DNA from: Wolfiporia cocos
Taxonomy: Eukaryota > Basidiomycota > Agaricomycetes > Polyporales > Phaeolaceae
Assembly (NCBI GenBank): GCA_029448655.1
Contig: JACCLO010000054.1
Span: 1-64,000, forward strand
Direction of reading: 5' to 3'
Length of the DNA: 64,000 nt
Shown: positions 55,857 to 64,000 of the stretch, piece by piece
Layout: every line of letters starts with the position of its first letter
Position numbering within the stretch: the first letter of the stretch is position 1
Position numbers and translations under genes: made by a program
Notes under the pieces: generated by a model
What the model was told of the DNA's origin: nothing
Database searches by the model: none
The model's input: only the letters and a program-made list of their open reading frames with translations

Positions 55857-58800
55857 GAGGGAAGCCCACGGTCTTACCCTCCGAGAAAGCAGCGCATGTA
55901 ATTACCTCGTTCGAGAAGAATCGATCCCTCTTCATTCCGGTAATCATGACGCTGGCAAAACCCGTGAAGTGCAATGCACTAATCGACTCAGGAGCAATGT
56001 CAAACCTGATCCACAGCAGAGTGGTAGAAAAATACAAGGTGCCCACGCAACCCTTGAAGAACCCGATTATCGTCAAAAATGTTGACGGAACAGAAAACAA
56101 AGATGGGCGAATAGACCGAGAAGCCACCATACTACTACGATATCCGAAGACCCAGAAAACGCGAAAGGTCCGATTCTTGGTAGGATCGATCGGAACAGAG
56201 AATATGATTCTAGGGTATGGATGGCTAAAAGACGAAAACCCCACAATCGACTGGAAGGACCAAACAGTCGATGTACGATCAATACTAGGGGCAGAAGAAA
56301 AGAAACCGGAAGCCACGATCCAAATGGATACGGTGGAAATGGTAGTTGCTCCAGAAGGGAAAATTCCGACAAGGGGAACCCAAGAAGCCGCAGGGTATGA
56401 CCTTTACGCTGCAGAAGAAACCGAGATTCCCGCCGGAGGATGGAAACTCGTCTCCACAGGAGTAAAAATGAAGATCCCGAAGGGATCGTATGGAAGGTTG
56501 GCCGGACGATCAGGCAACACCCTCAGACACGGACTGGTAGTACAGGCCGGAATCATAGACTCGGACTACCGAGGAGACGTCGGAGCCATCGTCTTCAACT
56601 ATTCAGACAAAGCACATAGAATTATCCCGGGCATGCGAATAGCCCAGATAATTTTCGAACGACACCTAACCCCCGACATTTTGGAGGTCGAGGACCTAGA
56701 TGAAACAGAACGAGGGGAGAAAGGATTTGGATCTACGGACCAGCCAGAAGAAACAGCACAGCGGCTCTATACTCCTGAGGAGTACGAAGCGATCCGACGC
56801 TTTGCAAAAGATAACCCTAGGATCATAGGAGAGAAAGGGGAAACACGAAAGAAGTTCCGAACAAAGATACAAATCATCAATGCTGTCAGGAAAGCGCTGA
56901 CGAAGTCCCAAGAATTCGCACAGAAAACCCCTGAACCAGAACGAACAATTGAGGAAATGGTCCCGAAACACCTACTAGACTTTACCAAGGTGTTCAGTAA
57001 GGAGTCCGCAGCGGCGTTCCCCCCGTCGAGACCATGGGACCACGCAATCGAATTAAAACCCGATTTCGTGCCGAAGGACTGCAAAGTCTATGCACTGTTG
57101 CCTAAAGAGCAACAGGCGCTGGACGAATTCCTAAAAGAAAACCTGGCCAAGGGATTCATAGTCCCTTCAAAATCCCCGATGGCGTCACCATTCTTCTTCG
57201 TCCCAAAGAAAGACAGCGGCCTACGACCCTGTCAAGATTATCGATATCTGAACGAAGGAACGATAAAGAACGTCTATCCCTTGCCATTAATCTCGGAGCT
57301 CCTGGAAAAGCTAAAAGGAGCAAAGATTTTCACGAAAATGGACCTTAGAGCGGGGTACAACAACGTGCGAATCAAGAAAGGAGACGAATGGAAAGCGGCC
57401 TTCAAAACAAACCGAAGGTTGTACGAACCCACGGTTATGTTTTTCGGATTGTGCAATGCACCCGGGACCTTTCAGGCAATGATGAACGAAATCCTGAAAG
57501 AAGAAATCTTCGAAGGATGGGTGCTTGTTTACATGGACGATATCCTCATTTTCTCAGAAGACGAGAAAACACACAAGGAACGGGAACGGCGAATCCTTCA
57601 GAGATTGGTGGATAACCATCTCTTTGTGAAACCCGAGAAATGCGCCTTCGGTGTCGACAGAGTCGAATTTCTAGGACTAGTCATCACCCCAGGAAACATC
57701 CAGATGGACCCAGCGAAACTCAATAGGATTAAAGAGTGGCCGACTCCCCGAAATCTCAAGGAAGTCAGATCCTTCCTAGGATTTGCAAACTTCTATCGGA
57801 AATTTATCGATCACTACTCAACGCACGCCCGACCCCTGGTGGATCTCACGAAAACGGTCACAGGGACAGGATTCCAGTGGACGGATAAAGAACAAAAGGC
57901 GTTCGACTTCATGAAGCAGGCATTCACAACGGCGCCCGCACTAGGAACGCCAGACAAGGAGAAACCATTCATCCTCGAAACAGACGCATCTCAGTTTGCC
58001 ACAGGGGCAGTGCTAAAACAGACAGATGAAACGGGGCGTGAACGGCCAGTGGGATATCTCTCACAATCCCTGACATCCACAGAACGGAACTACGAAATCT
58101 ATGATCGCGAACTACTCGGAATAGTCCGAGCACTAGAAGAATGGCGGCACCTGTTAGAAGGAGCACCGCATCGGATCTTGATCCGAAGCGATCATCAGAA
58201 CCTGACGTACTGGAGAAGCGCACAGCGCCTAAATCGGCGACAAGCGAGATGGCATCTATTCCTCTCGCAATTCGACCTGAAATTACAACACATCCCCGGG
58301 AGGAAACTAGTCATGGCCGACACATTGTCCAGGTTGTATCACCTAGACGAAAGCAACGAAGACAACGAGGGAATCACCATGATTCCAAATGAACTCGTCG
58401 TCCACGCAATCCAGATCCCGATCATCGATCGAATCAAGAACGCCAACGATCGAGATGAATCTGCGGAACAGGCGATCCGTGCTCTAGGGGGCACAGACGA
58501 ATTCCCCGCAAGAACCACCGCAGATGAATGGCAACAAACGGATGGGATACTGCTCTACAGGGGCAGGATGTACGTGCCAAAAGATGAGGGCCTTCGACGG
58601 GACGTCATTTCAAAATACCACGACACGATCCCGGCCGGACACCCTGGGATCTGGGGTACAACAGTACAGGTTAAGACCCACTTTTGGTGGCCTGACATGG
58701 GAACAATGATACCGGAATACGTCCGAGGCTGTGCAATCTGTCAACAGATGAAACCTGATAGGAACCCGCTAAAACCCCCTTTACAGCCAATACCGACACG

Positions 58801-59248
58801 GGAGGACGCCCTTCCCTTCTCACAGTGCTCGGTCGATTTTGTCACCGACCTGCCAAGAGTCGGAAAATATGACTCCATGATGGTGATTGTCGACCATGGC
58901 CTATCCAAGGCCATCTCTCTCACCCCATGCGACAAAACAATCACGAGCGAAGGGGCCGCAGAAATATTCCATCGAAAGATATACTCACAATACGGCATTC
59001 CCCGAAAGATCATTTCAGACAGGGGACCACAGTTCGCATCGAAACTGTTCAAGGAATTATGCAAGCTGCAGGGAACGGAATCTGCGATGAGTACGGCGTA
59101 CCATCCACAGACCGACGGACAAACGGAAAGGATGAATCAACAAATCGAAGTGTACCTTCGTATCTATTGCATGAACGACCCTTTCCAATGGGTACAACGA
59201 CTACCCGACGTCGAATTTGCGCACAACACCAAGCGAACCGAAAACTGA
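55793..59248 (+). CDS. Pol of the dUTPase chromovirus: PR-dUTPase-RT-RH-IN
   Basis: The -1 frame is open from 55793; the first ATG is 55946. Domains (residues from that ATG): aspartic protease with LIDSGAMSN (residues 12-20) and MILGYGWL; dUTPase, about 134-266; RT, about 400-590, with KMDLRAGYNNVRI and YMDD (57530-57541); RNase H with LETDASQFATGAVL, NYEIYDRELLGIV and RSDHQNLTYW; integrase zinc domain (HPGIWGTTVQVK, CAICQQ) and core with SVDFVTDLP, ISDRGPQFAS and YHPQTDGQTERMNQQIE, giving D, D and E. The frame stops at TGA 59246-59248 (after KRTEN), yet continues in the same frame with normal integrase text. It is otherwise intact. Confidence 0.9.
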   Translation, partial: GSESQEPRAPSTARRRTGFCLGGKPTVLPSEKAAHVITSFEKNRSLFIPVIMTLAKPVKCNALIDSGAMSNLIHSRVVEKYKVPTQPLKNPIIVKNVDGTENKDGRIDREATILLRYPKTQKTRKVRFLVGSIGTENMILGYGWLKDENPTIDWKDQTVDVRSILGAEEKKPEATIQMDTVEMVVAPEGKIPTRGTQEAAGYDLYAAEETEIPAGGWKLVSTGVKMKIPKGSYGRLAGRSGNTLRHGLVVQAGIIDSDYRGDVGAIVFNYSDKAHRIIPGMRIAQIIFERHLTPDILEVEDLDETERGEKGFGSTDQPEETAQRLYTPEEYEAIRRFAKDNPRIIGEKGETRKKFRTKIQIINAVRKALTKSQEFAQKTPEPERTIEEMVPKHLLDFTKVFSKESAAAFPPSRPWDHAIELKPDFVPKDCKVYALLPKEQQALDEFLKENLAKGFIVPSKSPMASPFFFVPKKDSGLRPCQDYRYLNEGTIKNVYPLPLISELLEKLKGAKIFTKMDLRAGYNNVRIKKGDEWKAAFKTNRRLYEPTVMFFGLCNAPGTFQAMMNEILKEEIFEGWVLVYMDDILIFSEDEKTHKERERRILQRLVDNHLFVKPEKCAFGVDRVEFLGLVITPGNIQMDPAKLNRIKEWPTPRNLKEVRSFLGFANFYRKFIDHYSTHARPLVDLTKTVTGTGFQWTDKEQKAFDFMKQAFTTAPALGTPDKEKPFILETDASQFATGAVLKQTDETGRERPVGYLSQSLTSTERNYEIYDRELLGIVRALEEWRHLLEGAPHRILIRSDHQNLTYWRSAQRLNRRQARWHLFLSQFDLKLQHIPGRKLVMADTLSRLYHLDESNEDNEGITMIPNELVVHAIQIPIIDRIKNANDRDESAEQAIRALGGTDEFPARTTADEWQQTDGILLYRGRMYVPKDEGLRRDVISKYHDTIPAGHPGIWGTTVQVKTHFWWPDMGTMIPEYVRGCAICQQMKPDRNPLKPPLQPIPTREDALPFSQCSVDFVTDLPRVGKYDSMMVIVDHGLSKAISLTPCDKTITSEGAAEIFHRKIYSQYGIPRKIISDRGPQFASKLFKELCKLQGTESAMSTAYHPQTDGQTERMNQQIEVYLRIYCMNDPFQWVQRLPDVEFAHNTKRTEN
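56346..56742 (+). CDS. dUTPase domain within pol
   Basis: Trimeric-type dUTPase, which hydrolyses dUTP to dUMP and keeps uracil out of cDNA. All five family motifs are in order: 1 AAGYDLYAAE; 2 YGRLAGRSG (family GRxxPRSG, here Gly for Pro); 3 HGLVVQAGIIDSDYRGDVG with the catalytic Asp; 4 GMRIAQIIFERH; 5 RGEKGFGSTD. It sits in frame between protease and RT, not at the positions known in lentiviruses (between RNase H and IN) or betaretroviruses (before PR). It spans about 130 residues, the usual length. It appears functional by motif. Confidence 0.9.
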
Positions 59249-60853
59249 CCTGCGCCCCTTGAAATAATCTTGGGTTATATTCCAAGGGGATTCCCAGACT
59301 ACGACAGGGTAGGAAACGTCCTGGCAGCAGTTGACAGGATCAAAAAGATCAAAGAGGCGCGAAAGATGGCATTCATCGCGCACGAACTAGCTCAGAAAAG
59401 AATGGCGGGACGTTTCCTCCGAGAATTACCGAAGCTCGAGAAAGGAGACAAGGTTTGGCTCGACGCAAAGAACCTAACCATCCCCTACGAATCTAACAAG
59501 CTAGCACCAAAAAGGGAAGGACCCTTCACCATCACAGAAAAGATGGGACCCACGACATACCGGCTGCAGTTACCGGCGAACTGGAAAATTCATCCGGTAT
59601 TCCATGCTGCCTTACTAAAACCATTCAAAGAAACAAGGGTGCACGGACCCAATTACCTACGGCCGCCACCTGATATCATCAAGGGACAGGAGGAATACGA
59701 AGTCGAAGCCATCTTGGCTGACAGATGGAAAGGAAAGAAGCATCAATACTTCGTCAAGTGGAAAGGCTATGCCACGGCCGACAATTCATGGGAAGACGAG
59801 GCGAACTTGGAGCACTCCAAGGAGCTGATAAAAGACTACCACAGGACGAGAGTCAGGACAACCCCGACACTCGAAAACAGGACAGTAATAGTATGTCGAC
59901 GACTCGCCACCAGCTCCCCCGCCGAACCACGACCCCCGGCGATGCAGATCGTCGAGAAGGCCGACCGCGAGGTACGCCACCAAGAAGGTACTCCCCCCAG
60001 CATCTGCAGAGTAGACACGCCCTCCTCTGGTACAGGGCCGAGGGACCTTTTGCTGGCCGAGCCGATGGCTGGTCGGCCCTCTTCGACATCGCGCAGGACC
60101 TCACACACGTCTACAGCTCGTACCAGAACATCACCGAGGACCTTGTCCGAATGGAGGGGCAGATCAGAGCGCAGAGAGAGGGACTCGAATTACTCACCAA
60201 CAGACTTATCGACAGATTGGCCGCCACCACGACGGCCCGACTACGACACGCGCTCAACGACTTCGAGGATCGCGAGCACGTTACTCCCGGTCGACCCGAA
60301 TACACACCACGACCCGCCTGCTTTTTCACCCCCGACGAACGACGCCGAGTTGCAAGGCCGTTTGATTTTATGGAGGGCGATAGAGTATTATTTCCACTGC
60401 CTACCAAGACTCAGAGAGCCCGCCGAACAGGAGTTAGAGACCCGACGCCACGTATTCCTGGTATGGGAGGCAACGGGAGACGTGAACCACCTGCACGCCC
60501 GACGAGCCCTAGGGCTACCCCAGAACGACAGCGAAGAGCGAATAGCACGCCGCCTATTCGACGATCTCCATCGGTGCAGAGCATTACCCGCGAGGAGTTC
60601 GAGCGAGGTGCGAGGGAGCACGAACGAGACACCGCCTCCTTACCCACATGGGCGCAACGGAACCTCCACCGCGCCGCTCACCACTGGAGATACCGACACA
60701 ACGAATATCTCAGAGATATCCCTTTTCCTACGGGTACCAGCAAGGCCCTCGCCTGAACAACCCTGTCGGCAGTGCGGATCCGCTAGCCACTGGATCCTCG
60801 ACTGCCCCGACTATATTTGCAGAGCTTGTGGGCTCAATCAACCAGGTCATTGA
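59249..60853 (+). pseudogene. Pol C-terminal part after the TGA: integrase end, chromodomain, CCHC tail
   Basis: Same frame as pol, separated from it only by TGA 59246-59248. Begins APLEIILGYIPRG, then a GPF-type domain (KGDKVWLDAKNLT, GPFTITEKMGPTTYRLQLP), HPVFHAALLKPF and a chromodomain (YEVEAILADRWKGKKHQYFV, WKGYATADNSWEDEANLEHS; 59697-59840). From about 59890 to 60300 this frame is low-complexity S/T/P/R text while another frame reads better. From about 60330 it reads well again (LILWRAIEYYFHCLPRLREP, VNHLHARRALGLPQNDSEER). It ends in the knuckle CRQCGSASHWILDC and CRACGLNQPGH. The tail may belong to a separately expressed ORF3 made of two frames. Confidence 0.75.
59725..60756 (+). CDS. 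Candidate ORF3 overlapping the pol tail (different frame)
   Basis: 343 codons. The segment after MSTTRHQLPRR (about 59890) looks protein-like: ALLWYRAEGPFAGRADGWSA, DIAQDLTHVYSSYQNITEDL and a probable coiled coil (VRMEGQIRAQREGLELLTNR). Past about 60300 it turns Arg/Pro-rich, whereas the pol frame there looks coding. The likely product therefore starts in this frame and continues in the pol frame to the CCHC knuckle at 60853, through a frameshift or an intron I could not define. Function unknown. Confidence 0.4.
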   Translation: MERKEASILRQVERLCHGRQFMGRRGELGALQGADKRLPQDESQDNPDTRKQDSNSMSTTRHQLPRRTTTPGDADRREGRPRGTPPRRYSPQHLQSRHALLWYRAEGPFAGRADGWSALFDIAQDLTHVYSSYQNITEDLVRMEGQIRAQREGLELLTNRLIDRLAATTTARLRHALNDFEDREHVTPGRPEYTPRPACFFTPDERRRVARPFDFMEGDRVLFPLPTKTQRARRTGVRDPTPRIPGMGGNGRREPPARPTSPRATPERQRRANSTPPIRRSPSVQSITREEFERGAREHERDTASLPTWAQRNLHRAAHHWRYRHNEYLRDIPFPTGTSKALA

Positions 60854-60998
60854 CAGAATGAATGCCGCCAACACTTCGTATGGCGAACTCCTACGACCCC
60901 GTCCCTCAGCGGGAACGGCGACATCTACAATGAACAGGACGCCGAGGCACTCTGAAGAGAGGAACTTGGAAAATTCGTCGAGGCCGACGAATGCCTAG
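60648..60998 (+). CDS. Third-frame ORF ending at the polypurine tract
   Basis: 116 codons (IFAELVGSINQVIDRMNAAN is its best part) closing with TAG just at the polypurine tract. It may be a last exon of ORF3 or chance. No motif. Confidence 0.2.
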   Translation: MGATEPPPRRSPLEIPTQRISQRYPFSYGYQQGPRLNNPVGSADPLATGSSTAPTIFAELVGSINQVIDRMNAANTSYGELLRPRPSAGTATSTMNRTPRHSEERNLENSSRPTNA

Positions 60999-61009
60999 GG
61001 AGGGGCTGA
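60998..61009 (+). promoter_or_regulatory. Polypurine tract
   Basis: GGGAGGGGCTGA directly before the 3' LTR: the expected plus-strand primer position. Confidence 0.8.
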
Positions 61010-61716
61010 TGTTACGGTTATTTTAATTTTTCGAATATCGACAGAACTCACCACCGGGCGAATACGATACAGGGACTTGTTGCGCAACCAACCCCCTGGC
61101 TACTCGTGACTCTACTGGGCGCATCCCCAGTTGTATTAGCATGTAGGGCGCGTTTCACCTTTGGCAGATCCAACTCTGCCACCGTTTCACCTTCATCGTT
61201 TATTAGCTTATAGATGGTGTTCAACCACCATCATCCCTATCTATCGTTTCGGATACATCACTACATACTTATCAAACGTTTGATACTATAGCGTAGATAG
61301 TAGCGGTGGCATCTGGGATGGACTTGACCCCTAAAACCCAGCGTAGTATAAAAGCTCATGTACTTATTGTCAAGGCTCTTCAGCTCGACCTTGTTGTATA
61401 AACAAGAAGTCTTATACTTGTTCTCAAACGTAGGAAACTACGCTCAGTATTTCTCACTCGAGCAACCAAACGACTAAGTCCTCGAAGTGCACACTGACTT
61501 CTCGGACTTAGGCGAGTCTTATATTCTATTCGACTCGCACCTGAACAGATTATATCCTCTAACGCGTATTGGATATTATACGATCTCCTAGGAACTTCAC
61601 CTAGGACTTGAAGGCATCTAACGAGCATTTGCCTTGCATACGGCTATACGCCCACGTGCAGAAGAACGATCTATATTCGCGACTCGAATATACGAACGGG
61701 TGTTCGACCCGTAACA
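61010..61716 (+). repeat. 3' LTR of the dUTPase chromovirus
   Basis: 707 bp, TGTTACGG..CCGTAACA; TATAAAAG at 61347-61354. Followed by the target copy GGGAG. Confidence 0.95.
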
Positions 61717-61990
61717 GGGAGGGGCTGCTGATCTACTGGTGTCTGCTGCCTGAGAATTGGCACCTGACTCAGGGGGATTCTAACAGTACTCCTCCCTCAT
61801 CGTGGTGCAAGAGGAAAGGGTCTGCATGCAACTATACGTTGAGTCTCACACTGCATGGGCAAGCACGCGGAGATGACGCTGACAGCTCTTCCATGGCCGT
61901 TGAGGACTCTGGTGCGACGGATGTGTCGGCCGAGCGGACGGGTGCGGACCAAGTCAAACGCATCATTATCAAGGAGCAGTATTGCTAGAC

Positions 61991-62137
61991 TGTCATGAGC
62001 ATGTCACGACCATGTGCCATAATAGCTTAAGTACTGAGACCCACCGATGCCAACAGAGTTGGCATTGTGCCCTTTTGGTGCAATGGTTATTGCATTACGG
62101 CTGGAGAATTGTATTGGGTCCACACCAGCACGTGATA
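61991..62137 (+). repeat. Short solo LTR of the TRIM family, TSD TAGAC
   Basis: 147 bp, TGTCATGAG...CACGTGATA, with TAGAC at 61986-61990 and 62138-62142. It keeps the CCCTTTTGG.GCAATGGTTATTGCATTA and ATTGGGTCC segments of the TRIM LTRs. The GTGATA end agrees with the TRIM LTR end, so this family ends in TA, not CA. Confidence 0.75.
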
Positions 62138-62383
62138 TAGACCAAATGCATCAATGAAATCGTTCACTACATCAAGATCAATGCCTACCTCGAGAAGCAC
62201 AATATCCCCCACTATGCTTTGGCTAAGATGCTGTACGGCGAGGACCTGGGGGAGACGTCCATTTTCCACGTCACCATATCTGCAACAGCCAAGTATATTA
62301 AGAATGGACCGCAGAATGAGCGAAGCCACATGCAAATCGTTCTCGACATTGTCAGAGAGCCAACATATCCATACAATATATGA

Positions 62384-62975
62384 GGAATCATCAACCTGTG
62401 GTGACCCGTTAAAACCATGCTTAGAGACATGTGAGCTGGGGTCATGCAATCCATACCGCTGACCACTGTGGCATATTGCTCGAGATTGTATTTGCATCGT
62501 GATACACAAGTTGCAATCATATGACTGCTCGGATCTCAAGCCGGTGTATACCGCCTTTCGATGCAGCACACAGCGTCAGATTTCAATGTGCAATATTACA
62601 ATCTGGCCTTGCAGCTTGTTGCACCATCGAACATCTGCAAGTGTTGCTGCCCATATAATCACGACAAAGGTACATAATTCAAAACAGGTGCAAGGGAGTC
62701 ATACATGTCTAATGCAAAAAAAGGAAAGCACGGACCACCGCCAGTGTCTGGATTTAATTTAACTGGGCTGTGGCTGATCTGATGCCTCCGTATGCGACTT
62801 CAGACTGTCTGCATGGTGTCCAGCGCGCAACAATGCATCGCTTGCAAATCACCGAAACCATGATCAGCCGTAGTATTTTTGGTTGTATGCATTGCTGGTA
62901 TAGTCACATCGAGAATGGAAACTACATACAAATGTAGCGAGAGAAGGAGGAGTGAAGCATTCTTTGAAACAACGA
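62384..62975. other. Downstream of the old coding frame; possible decayed continuation
   Basis: Plus-strand text such as WHIARDCICIVIHKLQSYDCSD can be read after the TGA at 62381-62383, in changed frames, suggesting decay of the same gene. Nothing else recognised. Confidence 0.3.
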
Positions 62976-64000
62976 TCAGACATGGGTTTCTCGTGGCCAC
63001 CACGAATCAAGCAGTTCGCGGTCATCCTCAGCTTCAATTGGACCACAGGGCCGACCAGGCCAACCGATGGACTCGTTGCGCATCGCAGGGTAGAATACCT
63101 GACTGGCTTTGCCCGCCCAATCAAAGTCGACAACCTTGATCTCCGCTTTTTCTTCGTCAACGATCCGCGCCATGATATTGCTCGACCTAAGGTCGCCGTG
63201 TACGAAGCCCTTTTTCTTGAGCAATTTCAGAACATTCTCCAATGATTCCCGTATAGCCTTACGGCACAGAGGGGTTAAATCACGTAAGAGGTCGTGTAAG
63301 CGCTTCCAATCCCCATCCAAGTGGTCCATGATGTAGGCAACAGGAGCACCTTCCAAGCAGACACACCCATGGAGGGTAGGCACGAGGCCTTCCTTCGCCA
63401 GAAGTCGATGTATGTCTTCGCCATAGGAACCGCTGACAAGCTTGACAACCACAGGTGTCTGCTCCGGCAACTTCTCCCGTGCAGAGGTCGTCGACAACGT
63501 TGCTGTGAACAGCACTCGGTTGTTGAGATCGACGACAAGAGGCTTCTTGAATGTGAGGGTCCCAGTGCTTGGTTTGTCGGCAGCGGTGTCGGCAGCGGTG
63601 TCGGCATACAGCGTGCAGGATGAGTAGATTTGAGGGGTGCCACAAGGGAATGAGGGTGGTTCAGCGGTTGATGAAGCCAGCCTGTAGGACGACATTAACC
63701 TGATCCCACAGTGGCATTATTGTGTTGGGCAACGTACTCCTTCAGCTCCTCTACTCCTTTAGCGAGCGCATACAGCAACCGTGCGAGCTGATTCTGTCGC
63801 TCTTTGGTGACGTCTGGTAGCATACAATACATTGCACTTAGTGGTTCCACTATGTAATCCTCTCCATCATAAAAACCGCCCTGCATGGACAGATGGGGTC
63901 CTGTGTGATAATCATAAGGGCGCCCAAGAACATGTATGTTTGGTTCAAAGTACATACCCAACAAGCATGGGAGAAACATTGGTGCACCCGCCTTCATGCA
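62976..64000 (-). CDS. Protein kinase-like gene (CRN-associated type), 5' partial
   Basis: Two minus-strand frames of one gene. The upstream frame (63997-63695) reads MFLPCLLGMYFEPNIHVLGR and YALAKGVEELKEYVAQHNN. The downstream frame (to TGA 62976-62978) holds a kinase-like domain with PVVVKLVSGSY (Lys), AYIMDHLDGDW (hinge), GFVHGDLRSSNIM (catalytic loop, HGD for HRD, Asn present) and IKVVDFDWAG (DFD for DFG). HGDLRxxNI with DFDWAG is typical of small aminoglycoside-kinase/RIO-like folds that in basidiomycetes are often attached to Crinkler-type N-terminal regions; the attachment here is inferred. The frames meet near 63695, where a short intron is needed, but its donor could not be fixed. 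A three-fold TAADTAAD-like repeat lies near 63590. The start lies outside the window. Confidence 0.65.

Larger units (their letters stand above)
53268..61716 (+). mobile_element. dUTPase-bearing chromovirus, near complete (TSD GGGAG)
   Basis: 8449 bp. 707-bp LTRs with perfect TGTTACGG..CCGTAACA ends and only five differences (about 0.7 percent), 5-bp duplication GGGAG at 53263-53267 and 61717-61721. Order: LTR, self-primer site, gag, pol (protease, dUTPase, RT, RNase H, integrase, chromodomain), extra overlapping frames, polypurine tract, LTR. A single TGA in integrase is the only clear lesion. It is the youngest element in the window. Confidence 0.95.
51223..62383 (+). pseudogene. Old coding frame cut by an hAT MITE, a chromovirus and a TRIM-type LTR
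   Basis: Segments 51223-51470, 53228-53267, 61722-61990 and 62143-62383 form one continuous frame once each insertion and one copy of its target duplication are removed. Text runs RFNYITEHVF, VILNGQDNFSFMVLESFVKG, LIDKDLYWNRILTLPSAAL, then PWLFSRATQVGE / GLLIYWCLLPENWHLTQGD, RTGADQVKRIIIKEQYC, then TKCINEIVHYIKINAYLEKH and YALAKMLYGEDLGETSIFHV to a TGA. The only internal stop is TAG at the last junction (inside the TAGAC duplication). I do not recognise the protein; a DNA-transposon gene or a host gene are both possible. The 5' end may be cut by the LTR at 50753-51116. Confidence 0.6.

Noticed and set aside
59246..59248. TGA as a sense codon or programmed readthrough
   Set aside because: Host genes here stop normally, the stop is not in a known readthrough context, and a similar single TGA in element A points to mutation; left open pending sibling copies.

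Overview
The window looks like a repeat-choked block of a filamentous basidiomycete (agaricomycete-like) nuclear genome. The few host genes have short introns (about 45-55 nt, GT..AG) and belong to families typical of such fungi: MSH4, a lunapark-type zinc-ribbon fragment, an NRPS-like adenylating enzyme, an HpcH/HpaI aldolase and a CRN-associated-type protein kinase. The bulk is mobile DNA: Ty3/gypsy chromoviruses, non-autonomous LTR elements, a Mutator-like element and hAT-type MITEs. No rRNA, complete tRNA, CRISPR or prokaryotic operon structure was seen.

Layout. 1-12.8 kb: host DNA. It holds the 3' end of MSH4 (26-692), poorly resolved multi-exon genes (1.6-4.7 kb), a broken NRPS-like adenylation gene (7104-8757), a broken HpcH/HpaI aldolase (10365-11226), and a minus-strand cysteine-rich gene cut by a solo LTR (11590-12748). 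13-22.8 kb: an hAT MITE, then a 5.6-kb Mutator-like element (15038-20614, 10-bp target duplication) stuffed with solo LTRs, each with its own 5-bp duplication. 23.4-47.7 kb: a decayed minus-strand chromovirus ('element A'). Its RNase H region is split by a solo LTR (27071-27962) and by a 16-kb tandem LTR-internal-LTR-internal-LTR-internal-LTR array (28049-44096) whose internal DNA has no long ORF. A 0.92-kb TRIM element (46426-47345) cuts its gag. 47.8-53.3 kb: further LTR remnants and two hAT MITEs. 53268-61716: a young, almost complete chromovirus with 707-bp LTRs (5 differences), 5-bp target duplication GGGAG, gag, a pol that carries a full dUTPase domain between protease and reverse transcriptase, a chromodomain, and extra overlapping frames ending in a CCHC knuckle. 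62.9-64 kb: a kinase-like gene on the minus strand running off the edge.

Most notable. (1) All three LTR families carry an 11-12 nt primer-binding site exactly complementary to a segment at the probable 5' end of their own RNA, i.e. Tf1-type self-priming, found here in an autonomous element, a large non-autonomous element and a TRIM. (2) A dUTPase is built into a fungal chromovirus pol. (3) The tandem array has large, structured, non-coding internal regions. (4) Target-site duplications let the nested insertions be peeled apart, showing old coding frames cut several times. Intron junctions, family names and functions are read by eye; no search was run.
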